Assembly (NCBI GenBank): GCA_947632605.1
Contig: CANRPX010000002.1
Span: forward strand, 62,001-126,000
Origin: an uncultured Clostridia bacterium
GTDB lineage: Bacteria; Bacillota; Clostridia; TANB77; CAG-508
Reading direction: 5' to 3'
Length of the DNA: 64,000 nucleotides
Numbering within the stretch: the stretch's first letter is position 1; each line of letters opens with the position of its first letter. A program made the translations under genes and the position numbers. The notes beneath the pieces were generated by a model. The model was not told where the DNA came from. It ran no database searches and was given only the letters and a program-made list of their open reading frames with translations. This document shows, one piece after another, positions 52,164-61,981 of the stretch.

Positions 52164-52192
52164 TTGATTTTATACATAAATTATGCTATATT
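52164..52192 (+). promoter_or_regulatory. Sigma-A promoter for the pheST leader
   Basis: TTGATT (52164-52169) and TATATT (52187-52192) are 17 bp apart, with TG at 52184-52185 as an extended -10. Confidence 0.7.
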
Positions 52193-52199
52193 ATTAACA

Positions 52200-52447
52200 T
52201 AATATTTTAAACCGCTAGCAAAAAGCAAAGTAAGTAAATAGTTTGATTTTAAAGAGAAAACAAATGTTACGCTGAAAGTTTGTTTAAATTGTATTTACTG
52301 AAATTTCACTTTTGAGGTTTTTATAGTGAAAAAATTAGTAGCTATAAACGTTTGTTACGTTATAACTTTAATGAGGTTAATTTTAAAAAATTAATAAAAT
52401 TAGGTGGTAACACGTTTTAATTCGTCCTATAACATAGGACGTTTTTT
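52200..52447 (+). promoter_or_regulatory. T-box riboswitch controlling pheST
   Basis: The leader carries the T-box core AGGTGGTAACACG (52402-52414), whose bulge pairs with uncharged tRNA ends, followed by a terminator stem CGTCCTAT/ATAGGACG (52423-52430, 52434-52441) and T run. A likely specifier is TTC at 52305-52307 followed by A, which is a Phe codon and fits the downstream Phe-tRNA synthetase. When uncharged tRNA-Phe accumulates, the antiterminator should form and allow pheST expression. The core sequence is looser than the AGGGTGGNACCGCG consensus. Confidence 0.85.
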
Positions 52448-52464
52448 ATTTTTAGGAGGGAAAA

Positions 52465-53514
52465 ATGAAAGAAAAACTTGAAAAGATTAAAGAAAATGCA
52501 AAAGAAAGCATAAGCAAAATTCAAAACTTACAAGAATTACAAGATTTGAAAGTAAAACTTTTAGGTAAAAAAAGTGAGTTATCTACAATTTTAAAAGGTT
52601 TAGGGAGTTTAGCAGCAGAAGAAAGACCTAAAATAGGAAGTTTTGTAAATGATGTAAGAAATGAAATTGAATCAAATATTAATGAAGCTGAAAAAAGATT
52701 AAAAGAAAAAGCATTATCTCAAAAACTAGAAAAAGAAAAAATAGATATTACAATGCCTGGAACAAAAATAAAAAGAGGAAGTAAACATCCAATAAATAGA
52801 GTTATTGAAGAAATCCAAGACTTATTTGTTTCAATGGGATATGATGTTGTTGATGGTCCAGAACTTGAAACAGATGAATTTTGTTTTGAAAGATTAAATC
52901 TTCCAGATGGTCACCCAGCAAGAGATATGCAAGATAGCTTCTATATAACAAGTGAATATTTATTAAGAACACAAACTTCAGCAGTTCAAGCAAGAACAAT
53001 GCTTGGCAATACAGAGAAATCTCCAATAAGAATGATTTGTACTGGAAAAACATATAGAAGAGAAGATGATGCTACACATTCTCATCAATTTAATCAAGTT
53101 GAAGGTTTAGTAGTAGATAGAAAAGAACTAAACGTATCTTTAGCAGACTTAAAAGGAACATTAGAAGTTTTTGTAAAGAAAATGGTGGGAGAGAAAAGTG
53201 AATTAAGATTTAGACCAAGTTATTTCCCTTTTACAGAACCTTCTTATGAAGTTGATGTTACTTGTTTTAAATGTGGAGGAAAAGGATGTCCACTTTGTAA
53301 AAAAACAGGTTGGATTGAACTTTTAGGAGCTGGAATGGTACACCCAAATGTATTGAAAATGAATGGATATGATCCAGAAAAATATGCAGGATTCGCATTT
53401 GGTACTGGTATAGATAGATTAGCAATGTTCAAATATGGAATTACAGATATGAGATATCTATATACAAATGATGTTAGATTTTTAAGTCAATTTGATAGAA
53501 AAGATGAAGAATAA
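52465..53514 (+). CDS. pheS: Phenylalanine-tRNA ligase alpha subunit
   Basis: The 349-residue catalytic subunit has an N-terminal coiled coil (about 1-90), motif 1 GSKHPINRVIEEIQDLFVSMGYDVVDGPE, motif 2 with CTGKTYRREDDATHSHQFNQVEG and motif 3 GFAFGTGIDRLAM. CFKCGGKGCPLCKKTGW (about 265-281) is the Cys-rich insert common in clostridial PheS. AGGAGG follows the T-box terminator. Confidence 0.97.
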   Translation: MKEKLEKIKENAKESISKIQNLQELQDLKVKLLGKKSELSTILKGLGSLAAEERPKIGSFVNDVRNEIESNINEAEKRLKEKALSQKLEKEKIDITMPGTKIKRGSKHPINRVIEEIQDLFVSMGYDVVDGPELETDEFCFERLNLPDGHPARDMQDSFYITSEYLLRTQTSAVQARTMLGNTEKSPIRMICTGKTYRREDDATHSHQFNQVEGLVVDRKELNVSLADLKGTLEVFVKKMVGEKSELRFRPSYFPFTEPSYEVDVTCFKCGGKGCPLCKKTGWIELLGAGMVHPNVLKMNGYDPEKYAGFAFGTGIDRLAMFKYGITDMRYLYTNDVRFLSQFDRKDEE

Positions 53515-53526
53515 AAGGAGGATATT

Positions 53527-55893
53527 ATGAAATTAAGTAAAAATTTTGTTAGAGATTATGTAGATGTTCAAGCTGATTTAAAAACTTTAGCAGAAGATAT
53601 GACTAGAGTTGGAAATGAATATGATTCAGCAGAAAAATTAGTTCCTTCTACAAAATTAGTTATAGGAAAAGTTTTAGAATGTAAAGCTCATCCAGATTCA
53701 GATCATTTACATGTTTGTAAAGTTGATGTTGGAACAGAAGTGTTAAATATAGTTTGTGGAGCACCAAATGTTAGAGAAAATATAAAAGTTATAGTAGCAT
53801 TAGCTGGTGCAGAACTTCCAAATGGTTTTTTAATTAAAAAGAGTAATATTAGAGGTGAAGAATCTAATGGAATGATTTGCGCATTATATGAAATAGGAAT
53901 AGATAAAAAATTCTTATCAGAAGAAGACAAAAATGGAATTCATATTTTGCCAGATGATGCTCCTGTTGGAAAAGATCCAGTAGAATATTTAAAATTAGAT
54001 GATGAGGTCATAGACTTTGAATTAACAGCAAATAGAGGAGATTTACTTAGTATTTTAGGAATGGCTTATGAAATAGGTGCTATTTATGACAAAAAAGTAA
54101 AAGAAGTAGATTTATCTCATGGAGAATCTGGAGATGATTTAAACAATAGCTTTGAAGTTAGAGTAAATACTGATAATTGTAAATTATTTTTAGCAAGAAA
54201 AGCTTTAAATGTTACTATTAAAGAAAGTCCAGATTTTATTAAAAATAGACTTATTGCTTCAGATATAAGACCAATTAATAATGTTGTTGATATAAGTAAC
54301 TATGTAATGCTTGAACTTGGGCAACCTTTACATTTTTATGATGCAGATAGATTAGGAAATTGTATAGAAACAAGAATGGCAAAAAATGGAGAAAAATTAA
54401 CAACTTTAGATGGTATACAAAGAGATTTAGAAGAAACAGATATAGTTATTTCAGATGGTACTAGAGCAATTGGTTTAGCTGGTGTTATGGGTGGATTAGA
54501 TACAGAAATAGAGGAGACAACAAAAAATGTTTTAATAGAAGCTGCTATATTTGATTCAGTAAGAGTAAGAAAAACTTCTAAAAAAATTGTAAGAAGTGAA
54601 GCTAGCAATCGTTTTGAAAAAGGATTAGATCCAAATAGAACATATATGGCAATTGAAAGAGCTGTAAAATTATTAGAAAAATATGCAGATGCTACAATTC
54701 AAACAGGAACAGTAGTATATGATAAAACAGATAAAACTGAAAAGAAAATAGATATTTTAGTTAAAGATATTAATGATTTATTAGGAACTAACATTTCAAA
54801 AGCAGATGTTTTAGATGTATTTAGAAGATTAGATTTTAAATATACTGAAAATGGTGATTTAATAACTGTTACAGTTCCAACAAGAAGATTAGACATTTCT
54901 ATTAAAGAAGATTTAATTGAAGAAGTTGGAAGAATTTATGGAGTAGATAATATAAAAGGAAAATTACCAGTTGTTCCAATGAAAATTGGAAGTGTTGATA
55001 AAACACAAAGAGAAATTAGAGATAAAATGATATCTTTAGGATTAAATGAAACTTTATCTTATGTATTAATAAATGATAAAGATGTTCATAAATATACAAA
55101 TGATTCTTTTGAAGAATTAAAATTATTAGATCCAATGACAGAAGAAAGAAATGTTTTAAGATACAGCTTAATACCATCTTTATATAAAATATATGAATAT
55201 AATAAAGCACACTATATTAAAGATGTATCTATATTTGAAATTGGAAAAGGTTTCTTTAAAAAAGAAGAAAAATATGGTGAAAATACAAAGCTATGTGCTT
55301 TAATGACTGGAGAATATTATTTAGGAATAAATAATAAAAAAGAAATAGATTTCTATATTATAAAAGGTGTATTAGAAGAAATCTTAAATTATTTAGGATA
55401 TGAAGGTAGATATAGTTTTTGTATTCCAAAAGAAACTTTAAAAGAATTTCATCCAGGTCAAGTTGCAGAAGTAAATGTAAATGGTGAAATAGTAGGAGTT
55501 GTTGGAAGAATACATCCAGAAATTTCTAAAGAGCCTGTTTATGTATTTGAAATTAATTTAGATAATTTATTAGCTAAAAAAGTAAGTAAAATGAAATTCA
55601 AAGAAATTTCTATTTATCCAAGTATAAGAAAAGATATAGCAATTATATTAGATAAAAATATTTCAGCAGATGAAATTTCAAAAGTAATCAAAAAAGCTGG
55701 TGGAAATCTATTAGTAAATTATGAAATGTTTGATGTTTATGAAAATGTTATATTAGGAGATAGAAGAAGTGTTGCATATTCTTTAACATTTGGTTCAAAT
55801 ACAAAAACATTAACAGATGATGAAGTAAATCCAATTGTTGAAAAAATTATTGAAAGCTTAGAGAAAAATTTAAAAGCAGAATTAAGAAAATAA
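53527..55893 (+). CDS. pheT: Phenylalanine-tRNA ligase beta subunit
   Basis: The 788-residue length is normal. It shows the tRNA-binding EMAP-like domain (about 40-150, VIGKVLECKAHPDSDHLHVCKVDVG), the B3/B4 editing region, B5 domain, catalytic-like core with DLIEEVGRIYGVDNI, and the C-terminal FDX-ACB anticodon-binding domain (KEISIYPSIRKDIAIIL to ELRK). It is 12 bp after pheS and followed by a terminator. Confidence 0.97.
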   Translation: MKLSKNFVRDYVDVQADLKTLAEDMTRVGNEYDSAEKLVPSTKLVIGKVLECKAHPDSDHLHVCKVDVGTEVLNIVCGAPNVRENIKVIVALAGAELPNGFLIKKSNIRGEESNGMICALYEIGIDKKFLSEEDKNGIHILPDDAPVGKDPVEYLKLDDEVIDFELTANRGDLLSILGMAYEIGAIYDKKVKEVDLSHGESGDDLNNSFEVRVNTDNCKLFLARKALNVTIKESPDFIKNRLIASDIRPINNVVDISNYVMLELGQPLHFYDADRLGNCIETRMAKNGEKLTTLDGIQRDLEETDIVISDGTRAIGLAGVMGGLDTEIEETTKNVLIEAAIFDSVRVRKTSKKIVRSEASNRFEKGLDPNRTYMAIERAVKLLEKYADATIQTGTVVYDKTDKTEKKIDILVKDINDLLGTNISKADVLDVFRRLDFKYTENGDLITVTVPTRRLDISIKEDLIEEVGRIYGVDNIKGKLPVVPMKIGSVDKTQREIRDKMISLGLNETLSYVLINDKDVHKYTNDSFEELKLLDPMTEERNVLRYSLIPSLYKIYEYNKAHYIKDVSIFEIGKGFFKKEEKYGENTKLCALMTGEYYLGINNKKEIDFYIIKGVLEEILNYLGYEGRYSFCIPKETLKEFHPGQVAEVNVNGEIVGVVGRIHPEISKEPVYVFEINLDNLLAKKVSKMKFKEISIYPSIRKDIAIILDKNISADEISKVIKKAGGNLLVNYEMFDVYENVILGDRRSVAYSLTFGSNTKTLTDDEVNPIVEKIIESLEKNLKAELRK

Positions 55894-55901
55894 AATTTTT
55901 T

Positions 55902-55948
55902 AAAACTTAAATTGCTAGATAGATTATTTAGTAATTTAAGTTTTTTTT
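55902..55948 (+). terminator. Terminator after pheT
   Basis: AAAACTTAAATTGCTA (55902-55917) pairs with TAGTAATTTAAGTTTT (55929-55944) with one G-T pair and continues into T. Confidence 0.88.
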
Positions 55949-56041
55949 ATAGTTTATAAGAAATATTTGAAATTAAAATGAAATATATATAATATTGACC
56001 TCTAGCGAATTTAACTTTATAATAATATTGAGGTGTAAAAT

Positions 56042-57622
56042 ATGAAAAAATTAAGTTTACGTGGAAAAATCTTTATAATTGCTACAATCTCAATTATTGT
56101 ACTTGCTATAATTGGTATAATTGTATTTAAAAAAATTGATGTAACAACAATAGCAACATCAGTAATGGGTGAAAAAGGACAAAATAGATTAGTAGAAGAA
56201 GAATTTATTGAAGAAGTTAAAGAAGAAGTTGTTGTTGTTCCACAAGATAATACAGTCGGAAATCTAGAAGACAAAATAATTAAAGTAGCTTCAATAAATG
56301 ATAAAGAAGATCCAGAAAAAGTAAAGAAAAAAGGTGGAAAAAAATTATCTCAAGATGAAGCAATAGCAATGTTTGAAAACACAGGTGTTAAATCTTATGG
56401 AATAGATGTGTCTTCAAACAATGGTAATATAGATTGGGCTGCTGTTAAAGCAAGTGGTGTAGATTTTGCAATAATAAGAGCAGGATATAGAGGATATGTA
56501 ACAGGTGAAGTAAAAGAAGATCCGCTTTTTAAAACTAATGCTAAAAAAGCATCTGCAAATGGAATAAAAGTTGGAGCATACTTTTATTCAGCAGCAGTTA
56601 ATGAAAATGAAGCTCAAGAAGAAGCAATAGCAACTGTTAAAATAATAAGCACAAGTAAAATTACATATCCAGTAGCTTATGATAGTGAAGAAATAGCAAG
56701 AACAGGTCATAGAACGGCAGGTGTTAGTGGAGCACAAGCTGCAAATAATGCAAATGTTTTTATAAATCATGTAAGAGCAAATGGCTATGAAGGTATGGTT
56801 TATGCTAATATATCAGATATGGGATTAATGGGAAGAGGAAACTTTAGTTGTAAGTATTGGTTAGCACACTATGTTGGAAGTGGTCAAGAAACAACATATA
56901 AAGGAAGCCATCAAATGTGGCAATATACAAGTGAAGGTTCAGTTCCAGGAATCAATGGTCGTGTAGATATGGATATAGCATATTTTAGCTATGGAACAGA
57001 AGCTGCACCAAAACATGAACATAAATATACAACTTTAGTAGGAAAAGAAGTTAAGGCTACCTGTACAACCGAAGGAACAAAAACAATGAGATGTTCTTGT
57101 GGTGACACGGAAACAATTACAACAAAACCGTTAGGACATAAATGGGAAAAATGGACTGTTGTAGAATCAGAAACTGAAAAAGTTGAAAATAAAGTTAAAA
57201 AGACAAGAAAATGTAGTGTATGTGGAACTGTAGAAACTGAAGAATTTTCTTGTGAACATAATTATAAATTTATACAAAATATAGAAGAGGCAACATGCGA
57301 AAATCCAGGAAAAGCTAAATATGAATGTACATGGTGTGGACATATAGAAGAAAAAGAAATTCCAAAGAAAGAGCATGATTATAAATTACAAACACCTAAT
57401 AAACTAGACCCAACATGTACAGAAAATGGAATAAGAGAATATAAATGTAAAGATTGTGGAGACATAAAAGAAGAAACTATTCCAGCATTAGGACATAAAC
57501 TAGGAGAGTTAATTCAAGATGCACAAGAAAAAAAGCAATATAAAGAATGTGAAAGATGTAAAGAGAGGTTTGAAGAAGCTCCTTATGAACCAGACACAAC
57601 AAATCAATCTAAAGTGAATTAA
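56042..57622 (+). CDS. GH25 lysozyme-like protein with C-terminal zinc-ribbon-like repeats
   Basis: The 526-residue product has an N-terminal membrane span (about 10-29), an acidic linker, and a GH25 muramidase domain (about 118-318) with catalytic-type Asp in YGIDVSSNNGNIDW and VAYDSEEIA and the strand MVYANISDM. After about 325 come repeated CxxC units (CSCGDTETITTKPLGHKW, CSVCGTVETEEF, CTWCGHIEEKEI, CKDCGDIKEETIPALGHK), a zinc-ribbon-like repeat found in gut Firmicutes surface proteins. It would cut peptidoglycan glycan strands outside the membrane, with the repeats perhaps binding wall or metal. Confidence 0.88.
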   Translation: MKKLSLRGKIFIIATISIIVLAIIGIIVFKKIDVTTIATSVMGEKGQNRLVEEEFIEEVKEEVVVVPQDNTVGNLEDKIIKVASINDKEDPEKVKKKGGKKLSQDEAIAMFENTGVKSYGIDVSSNNGNIDWAAVKASGVDFAIIRAGYRGYVTGEVKEDPLFKTNAKKASANGIKVGAYFYSAAVNENEAQEEAIATVKIISTSKITYPVAYDSEEIARTGHRTAGVSGAQAANNANVFINHVRANGYEGMVYANISDMGLMGRGNFSCKYWLAHYVGSGQETTYKGSHQMWQYTSEGSVPGINGRVDMDIAYFSYGTEAAPKHEHKYTTLVGKEVKATCTTEGTKTMRCSCGDTETITTKPLGHKWEKWTVVESETEKVENKVKKTRKCSVCGTVETEEFSCEHNYKFIQNIEEATCENPGKAKYECTWCGHIEEKEIPKKEHDYKLQTPNKLDPTCTENGIREYKCKDCGDIKEETIPALGHKLGELIQDAQEKKQYKECERCKERFEEAPYEPDTTNQSKVN

Positions 57623-57646
57623 TAAAATAAACATTAATAAGTAATT

Positions 57647-57680
57647 AAAAAGTAATCTTAAATTTTAAGATTACTTTTTT
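57647..57680 (+). terminator. Terminator after the GH25 gene
   Basis: AAAAAGTAATCTTA (57647-57660) pairs with TAAGATTACTTTTT (57666-57679) ending in T. It may also serve the convergent gene at 57734. Confidence 0.9.
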
Positions 57681-57733
57681 GTTTGAAATAAATATTTTAA
57701 GTTAAAATTATAAAATATAACATTGAAAGTGAT

Positions 57734-58159
57734 TTATAAAAATTTTTTAAGTCTATTTATATTATTTTCTTGAAGTCTAATAAATCCATTTAAAATGTCT
57801 TTAACATTTTGACTTGCTTCTGGGCTTTGATTTAATAACTTAAAACCTTTAATAACTCCCATATCATAACCTTGAATTAAAAGTTCAGAAAGCTTAGTAT
57901 TAGAAGTGTCATTCATAGTATTCATTTGAATGCCAGTCCAACCCATAATTTTTTGATTAATAGGTGTGTCATCTGGAATTTCTCCAATATTTGAAAATTC
58001 TTCATTTACTTTATTTAAAGTTGTTTGATATGTTTGAAATTGAGTACTTAATTCATCTCTAAAATTTGGATCAGAACTTTTTTTAGAAACTTCTTCTAAA
58101 GAAGACATTCCCATTGTAACTCCTTTATGAATTTCATTTAATATAGTTAAATCGTCCAT
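57734..58159 (-). CDS. Probable four-helix (ferritin-like) protein, unknown role
   Basis: The 141-residue protein is predicted to be four amphipathic helices: an N-terminal ILNEIHKGVTMGMSSLEEVSK, a second with DELSTQFQTYQTTLNKV, then GWTGIQMNTM and LLIQGYDMGVIKGFKLLNQ. The arrangement resembles ferritin-like DUF2383/spore-coat families, but the metal-binding Glu/His pattern is not clear. CCTCC (58165-58169) gives a ribosome site that selects ATG 58159 over 58171. Confidence 0.55.
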   Translation of the reverse strand: MDDLTILNEIHKGVTMGMSSLEEVSKKSSDPNFRDELSTQFQTYQTTLNKVNEEFSNIGEIPDDTPINQKIMGWTGIQMNTMNDTSNTKLSELLIQGYDMGVIKGFKLLNQSPEASQNVKDILNGFIRLQENNINRLKKFL

Positions 58160-58304
58160 AAAAACCTCCATAAATATTTTTATTTATTATTTACAATTAT
58201 TTCTAAAATATACTTTTTAAAATACAGAAATTGGTATATAATGGCTAAAAGATAAAAAATTATATCTTGCCAAAAGTAAAGCAAGAAAGGAATGTAATAA
58301 AAAA

Positions 58305-61300
58305 ATGAATTGGACTAAAGAGCAAGAAAATGCAATTTATAAAAAGAATTCTAATATATTGGTTGCTGCAGCTGCTGGTAGTGGAAAAACAGCTGTACTT
58401 GTTGAGCGTATAATTCAAAAAATTTTAAATGATAAGCAAGATATTGATAGATTGTTAGTTGTTACATTTACAAATGCAGCAGCTTCAGAAATGAGAGAAA
58501 GAGTATTAGAAGCAATTTATAAAAAATTAGATGAAGAACCAGATAATGAAAACTTGCAGAAACAAATAATTTTATTGGGAAAATCTAATATTTGTACAAT
58601 ACATTCTTTTTGTTTAGATGTTATTAAAAATAATTTCTTTGAAGTAGATTTATCTGCTAATTTTAGAATTGGAAATGAAGAAGAAATAGAACTTTTAAAA
58701 CAAGAAGTTTTAGAAGATGTTTTTGAAAAACTTTATGAAGAAGATGATGAAGATTTTGAAAAATTAGTAAATACTTATACAGGATATAGAGGAGATGAGC
58801 CTTTAAAAGAAATTATTTTAAAAATATATAATTTTATGCAAAGTTCTCCATTTCCAAAAAAATGGTTAATAGAAAAAGTAAAAATGTTTGAAAAATCAGA
58901 AGACACAAAAGATTTTTCTGAAAGTTTATGGGGTAAAATTTTACTTAAAAATTTAGATGAAGAAATAATAGATGGAATAAATAATTTAAAAATAATAAGA
59001 AATAAACTAGAAAATTATCAAGAACTTGAAAAATATAAATTAACAATAGAAGATGATATAAATACTTTAAAATTTCTTTATGAAACTACAAAAAAATCTT
59101 GGAATGATGCATATAATTTTTCAAAAAATATGAAATTCAAGTCTTGGCCTATTGATAAAAAGATAGATTTAGAAATAAAAGATGAAGTAAAATCATCTAG
59201 AGACTCTGTAAAAAATAAATTAATGAAATTTATAAAAGAAATTCTTGTATATGATTCAGAAAGTGCATATTCAGATATATATGAAATGCATGAAGTTTTA
59301 GAAATCTTGAAAAATGTAATTTTAAAATTTGATGAAAGCTTTAATCAGAAAAAACGTGAAAAAAATATGATAGATTTCAATGATATTGAACACTATGCAC
59401 TTAAAATATTAGTAAAAGAAAATGGAGAAGAATACGAACCAACAGAAGTTGCAAAAAAATATCAAGAAAAATTTGAAGAAATTGCAATAGATGAATATCA
59501 AGATAGCAATGAAGTTCAAGAACTTATATTAAAATCAGTCTCTCGTGGAAATAATTTGTTTATGGTAGGAGATGTAAAACAAAGTATTTATAAATTCCGT
59601 GGTGGTTGTCCAAAATTATTTTTAGAAAAATATGATTCTTATAGTTTAGATGGAAATGATAAAGGTTTAAAAATACAACTTTTCAAAAATTTTAGAAGTA
59701 AAGATAATATTTTACAAATTACTAATAATATTTTTGAAAGTATAATGAGCAAAACTTTAGGAGATATAGATTATAATGAAGCAGAATATTTAAATTTAGG
59801 TGCTGAGTTTGAAGAAATAGAAAATGGAGTGGGAATATCAGAACTAGATATTATAGATTTAAAAGAAGATGATAAAGAAAATGATTTAGATGAAGAATCA
59901 GAAGAAGTAGATGAAGAATTTAAACAAATCCAAAAAGAAGAAATAGAAGCTAAATTTGTAGCTAAAAAAATAGAAGAAATAATAGATAATAAATTACAAG
60001 TAAAAGACAAAAAGTTAGGTTATAGAGATGTAGCATATAGAGATATAGTAATTTTACTTCGTTCTACTTCAAATATATCTCAAATATATGAAAAAGAATT
60101 AATGAAAAGAAATATACCAATATTTTCTGATACATCAAATGAATATTTAGATACAATTGAAATACAAACAATAATAAGTTTGTTAAAAGTATTAGATAAT
60201 CCAATTGATGATATTTCACTAGTTTCAGTTTTACGTTCAGAAATAGGAACTTTTACAGATAATGAAATTGTAGAAATAAGATTATGCAATAAAAATTCTT
60301 CTTTTTATGAAAGTTTAAAACTTGCTAAGGAAAAATTGGAAGGAAATCTAAAAAATAAAATTAATGAATTTTTAGATAAATTAGATAATTGGAGAAAAGA
60401 AAGTGATTATTTAAGTTTAGCAGAATTAATTTGGAAAATTTATATAGATACTGGTTTTTATAATTATGTGGGACTTATGCCAAATGGAATTTTAAGACAA
60501 GCAAACTTAAAAATGCTTTTTGAAAGAGCTAAAGAATATGAAAAAACTAGTTTTAAAGGATTATTCAATTTTATAAGATTTATAGAAAAATTAAAAACTG
60601 GTAATGGAGATATGTCTTCTGCAAAAATCATTGGAGAAAACGAAAATGTTGTTAGAATTATGAGTATTCATAAAAGTAAAGGATTAGAATTTCCAATTGT
60701 ATTTTTATGCAATACTTCTAAAAAAATGAATATGCAGGATTTAAATTCAAATCTTCTTTTACATAATGAATTAGGAATTGGTCCTCAATATATAAATTAT
60801 GAAAAAATGATTGAATACTCTACATCAGCAAAAGATGCAATAAAAATTGTATCAAAAGAAGAAAGCATTTCAGAAGAAATGAGAGTTTTGTATGTAGCAC
60901 TTACTAGAGCAAAAGAAAAACTAATAATTACTGGTACTGTAAAGAACTATGAAAAAGAATTAGAAACTAAAAAAGAAGTTTTGAAAATTTATAATAACAA
61001 AGAAAAAATAAACCCAATAATCTTGAAAAAATATATTTCTTATTTAGACTGGATTGAACTTATTTTATTAAGTAAAAAGTTAGAAAATTTGATTACTTTA
61101 AATATATATACAAAAAAGGACTTAAATTTAAAAGAAGAAGAAAAAACAAATGATATAAGACCTTTTGATTTTGAAGAAAAAATAGATTTTGAAAAATATG
61201 ATAAAGAATTTGATTGGAATTATCCAAAACAAATTGCAACAACTTTACCAATAAAAAGTACTGTTAGTAAAATAAAAGAGATGCAAAATGAAGCAATTGA

Positions 61301-61880
61301 CTTAGATAAACTATATGAAAATAAAATTGGAATTGCAAATATTACTCCAGAATTTATGGTTAAAGAAGAAAAAATTACTTCAGCAAGAAAAGGTACATTA
61401 ATGCATTTATTCTTGCAAAATATAGATTTTAAACAAAAATATGATTTAACAAAATTAGAAGATTTAAGAAATAGTCTAGTATATAAAAATATTATAAGTA
61501 TTGAAGAATCAAAAACTATTAATCTAGAAAAAGTAAATTTATTTTTAGAATCTAATTTAGCTAATAAAATTAGAAATTGCAAGAAAATAGAAAAAGAAAA
61601 AGCATTTTGTAAAAAAATGTTAGCTAAAGAAGTTTTTGAAAATGCAACTGATGAAGTAATTTTAGTTCAAGGTATAATTGATTTATATGGAATAACAGAA
61701 ACAGATGAAATAATTTTAGTAGATTATAAAACTGATTTTGTAGAAAATGAAGAAGAGCTAATTAAAAAATATAAAAAACAACTTTCAATTTATAAACAAG
61801 CTTTAGAAGAAGCGTTAGAAAAACCAGTTTTAGAAGTTTATATTTATTCAATATTCTTAAATAAAGAAATAAAAGTATAA
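58305..61880 (+). CDS. addA: AddA, helicase-nuclease subunit of AddAB
   Basis: The 1191-residue protein has UvrD-type helicase motifs: Walker A AAAAGSGKTAVL (about 21-32), Ia VVTFTNAAASEMRERV, Walker B AIDEYQD (about 394-400), III FMVGDVKQSIYKFRG, V VVRIMSIHKSKGLEFPIVFL and VI RVLYVALTRAKEKL, and the C-terminal nuclease motif GIIDLYG...ILVDYKTD (about 1123-1144). AddAB processes double-strand breaks to load RecA at Chi-like sites. AddB is not adjacent, which is unusual, and no gene for it is in this window. Confidence 0.96.
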   Translation: MNWTKEQENAIYKKNSNILVAAAAGSGKTAVLVERIIQKILNDKQDIDRLLVVTFTNAAASEMRERVLEAIYKKLDEEPDNENLQKQIILLGKSNICTIHSFCLDVIKNNFFEVDLSANFRIGNEEEIELLKQEVLEDVFEKLYEEDDEDFEKLVNTYTGYRGDEPLKEIILKIYNFMQSSPFPKKWLIEKVKMFEKSEDTKDFSESLWGKILLKNLDEEIIDGINNLKIIRNKLENYQELEKYKLTIEDDINTLKFLYETTKKSWNDAYNFSKNMKFKSWPIDKKIDLEIKDEVKSSRDSVKNKLMKFIKEILVYDSESAYSDIYEMHEVLEILKNVILKFDESFNQKKREKNMIDFNDIEHYALKILVKENGEEYEPTEVAKKYQEKFEEIAIDEYQDSNEVQELILKSVSRGNNLFMVGDVKQSIYKFRGGCPKLFLEKYDSYSLDGNDKGLKIQLFKNFRSKDNILQITNNIFESIMSKTLGDIDYNEAEYLNLGAEFEEIENGVGISELDIIDLKEDDKENDLDEESEEVDEEFKQIQKEEIEAKFVAKKIEEIIDNKLQVKDKKLGYRDVAYRDIVILLRSTSNISQIYEKELMKRNIPIFSDTSNEYLDTIEIQTIISLLKVLDNPIDDISLVSVLRSEIGTFTDNEIVEIRLCNKNSSFYESLKLAKEKLEGNLKNKINEFLDKLDNWRKESDYLSLAELIWKIYIDTGFYNYVGLMPNGILRQANLKMLFERAKEYEKTSFKGLFNFIRFIEKLKTGNGDMSSAKIIGENENVVRIMSIHKSKGLEFPIVFLCNTSKKMNMQDLNSNLLLHNELGIGPQYINYEKMIEYSTSAKDAIKIVSKEESISEEMRVLYVALTRAKEKLIITGTVKNYEKELETKKEVLKIYNNKEKINPIILKKYISYLDWIELILLSKKLENLITLNIYTKKDLNLKEEEKTNDIRPFDFEEKIDFEKYDKEFDWNYPKQIATTLPIKSTVSKIKEMQNEAIDLDKLYENKIGIANITPEFMVKEEKITSARKGTLMHLFLQNIDFKQKYDLTKLEDLRNSLVYKNIISIEESKTINLEKVNLFLESNLANKIRNCKKIEKEKAFCKKMLAKEVFENATDEVILVQGIIDLYGITETDEIILVDYKTDFVENEEELIKKYKKQLSIYKQALEEALEKPVLEVYIYSIFLNKEIKV

Positions 61881-61900
61881 AAATTTGATATTACATAATA

Positions 61901-61929
61901 TTTACAAATTTAGTACATTAAGGTATAAT
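61901..61929 (+). promoter_or_regulatory. Sigma-A promoter for the gene at 61982
   Basis: TTTACA (61901-61906) and TATAAT (61924-61929) are 17 bp apart. Confidence 0.7.
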
Positions 61930-61981
61930 AATACTATATTAAAAAATGTAAAATAATATCTAATATAGAGAGGTAATAAAT

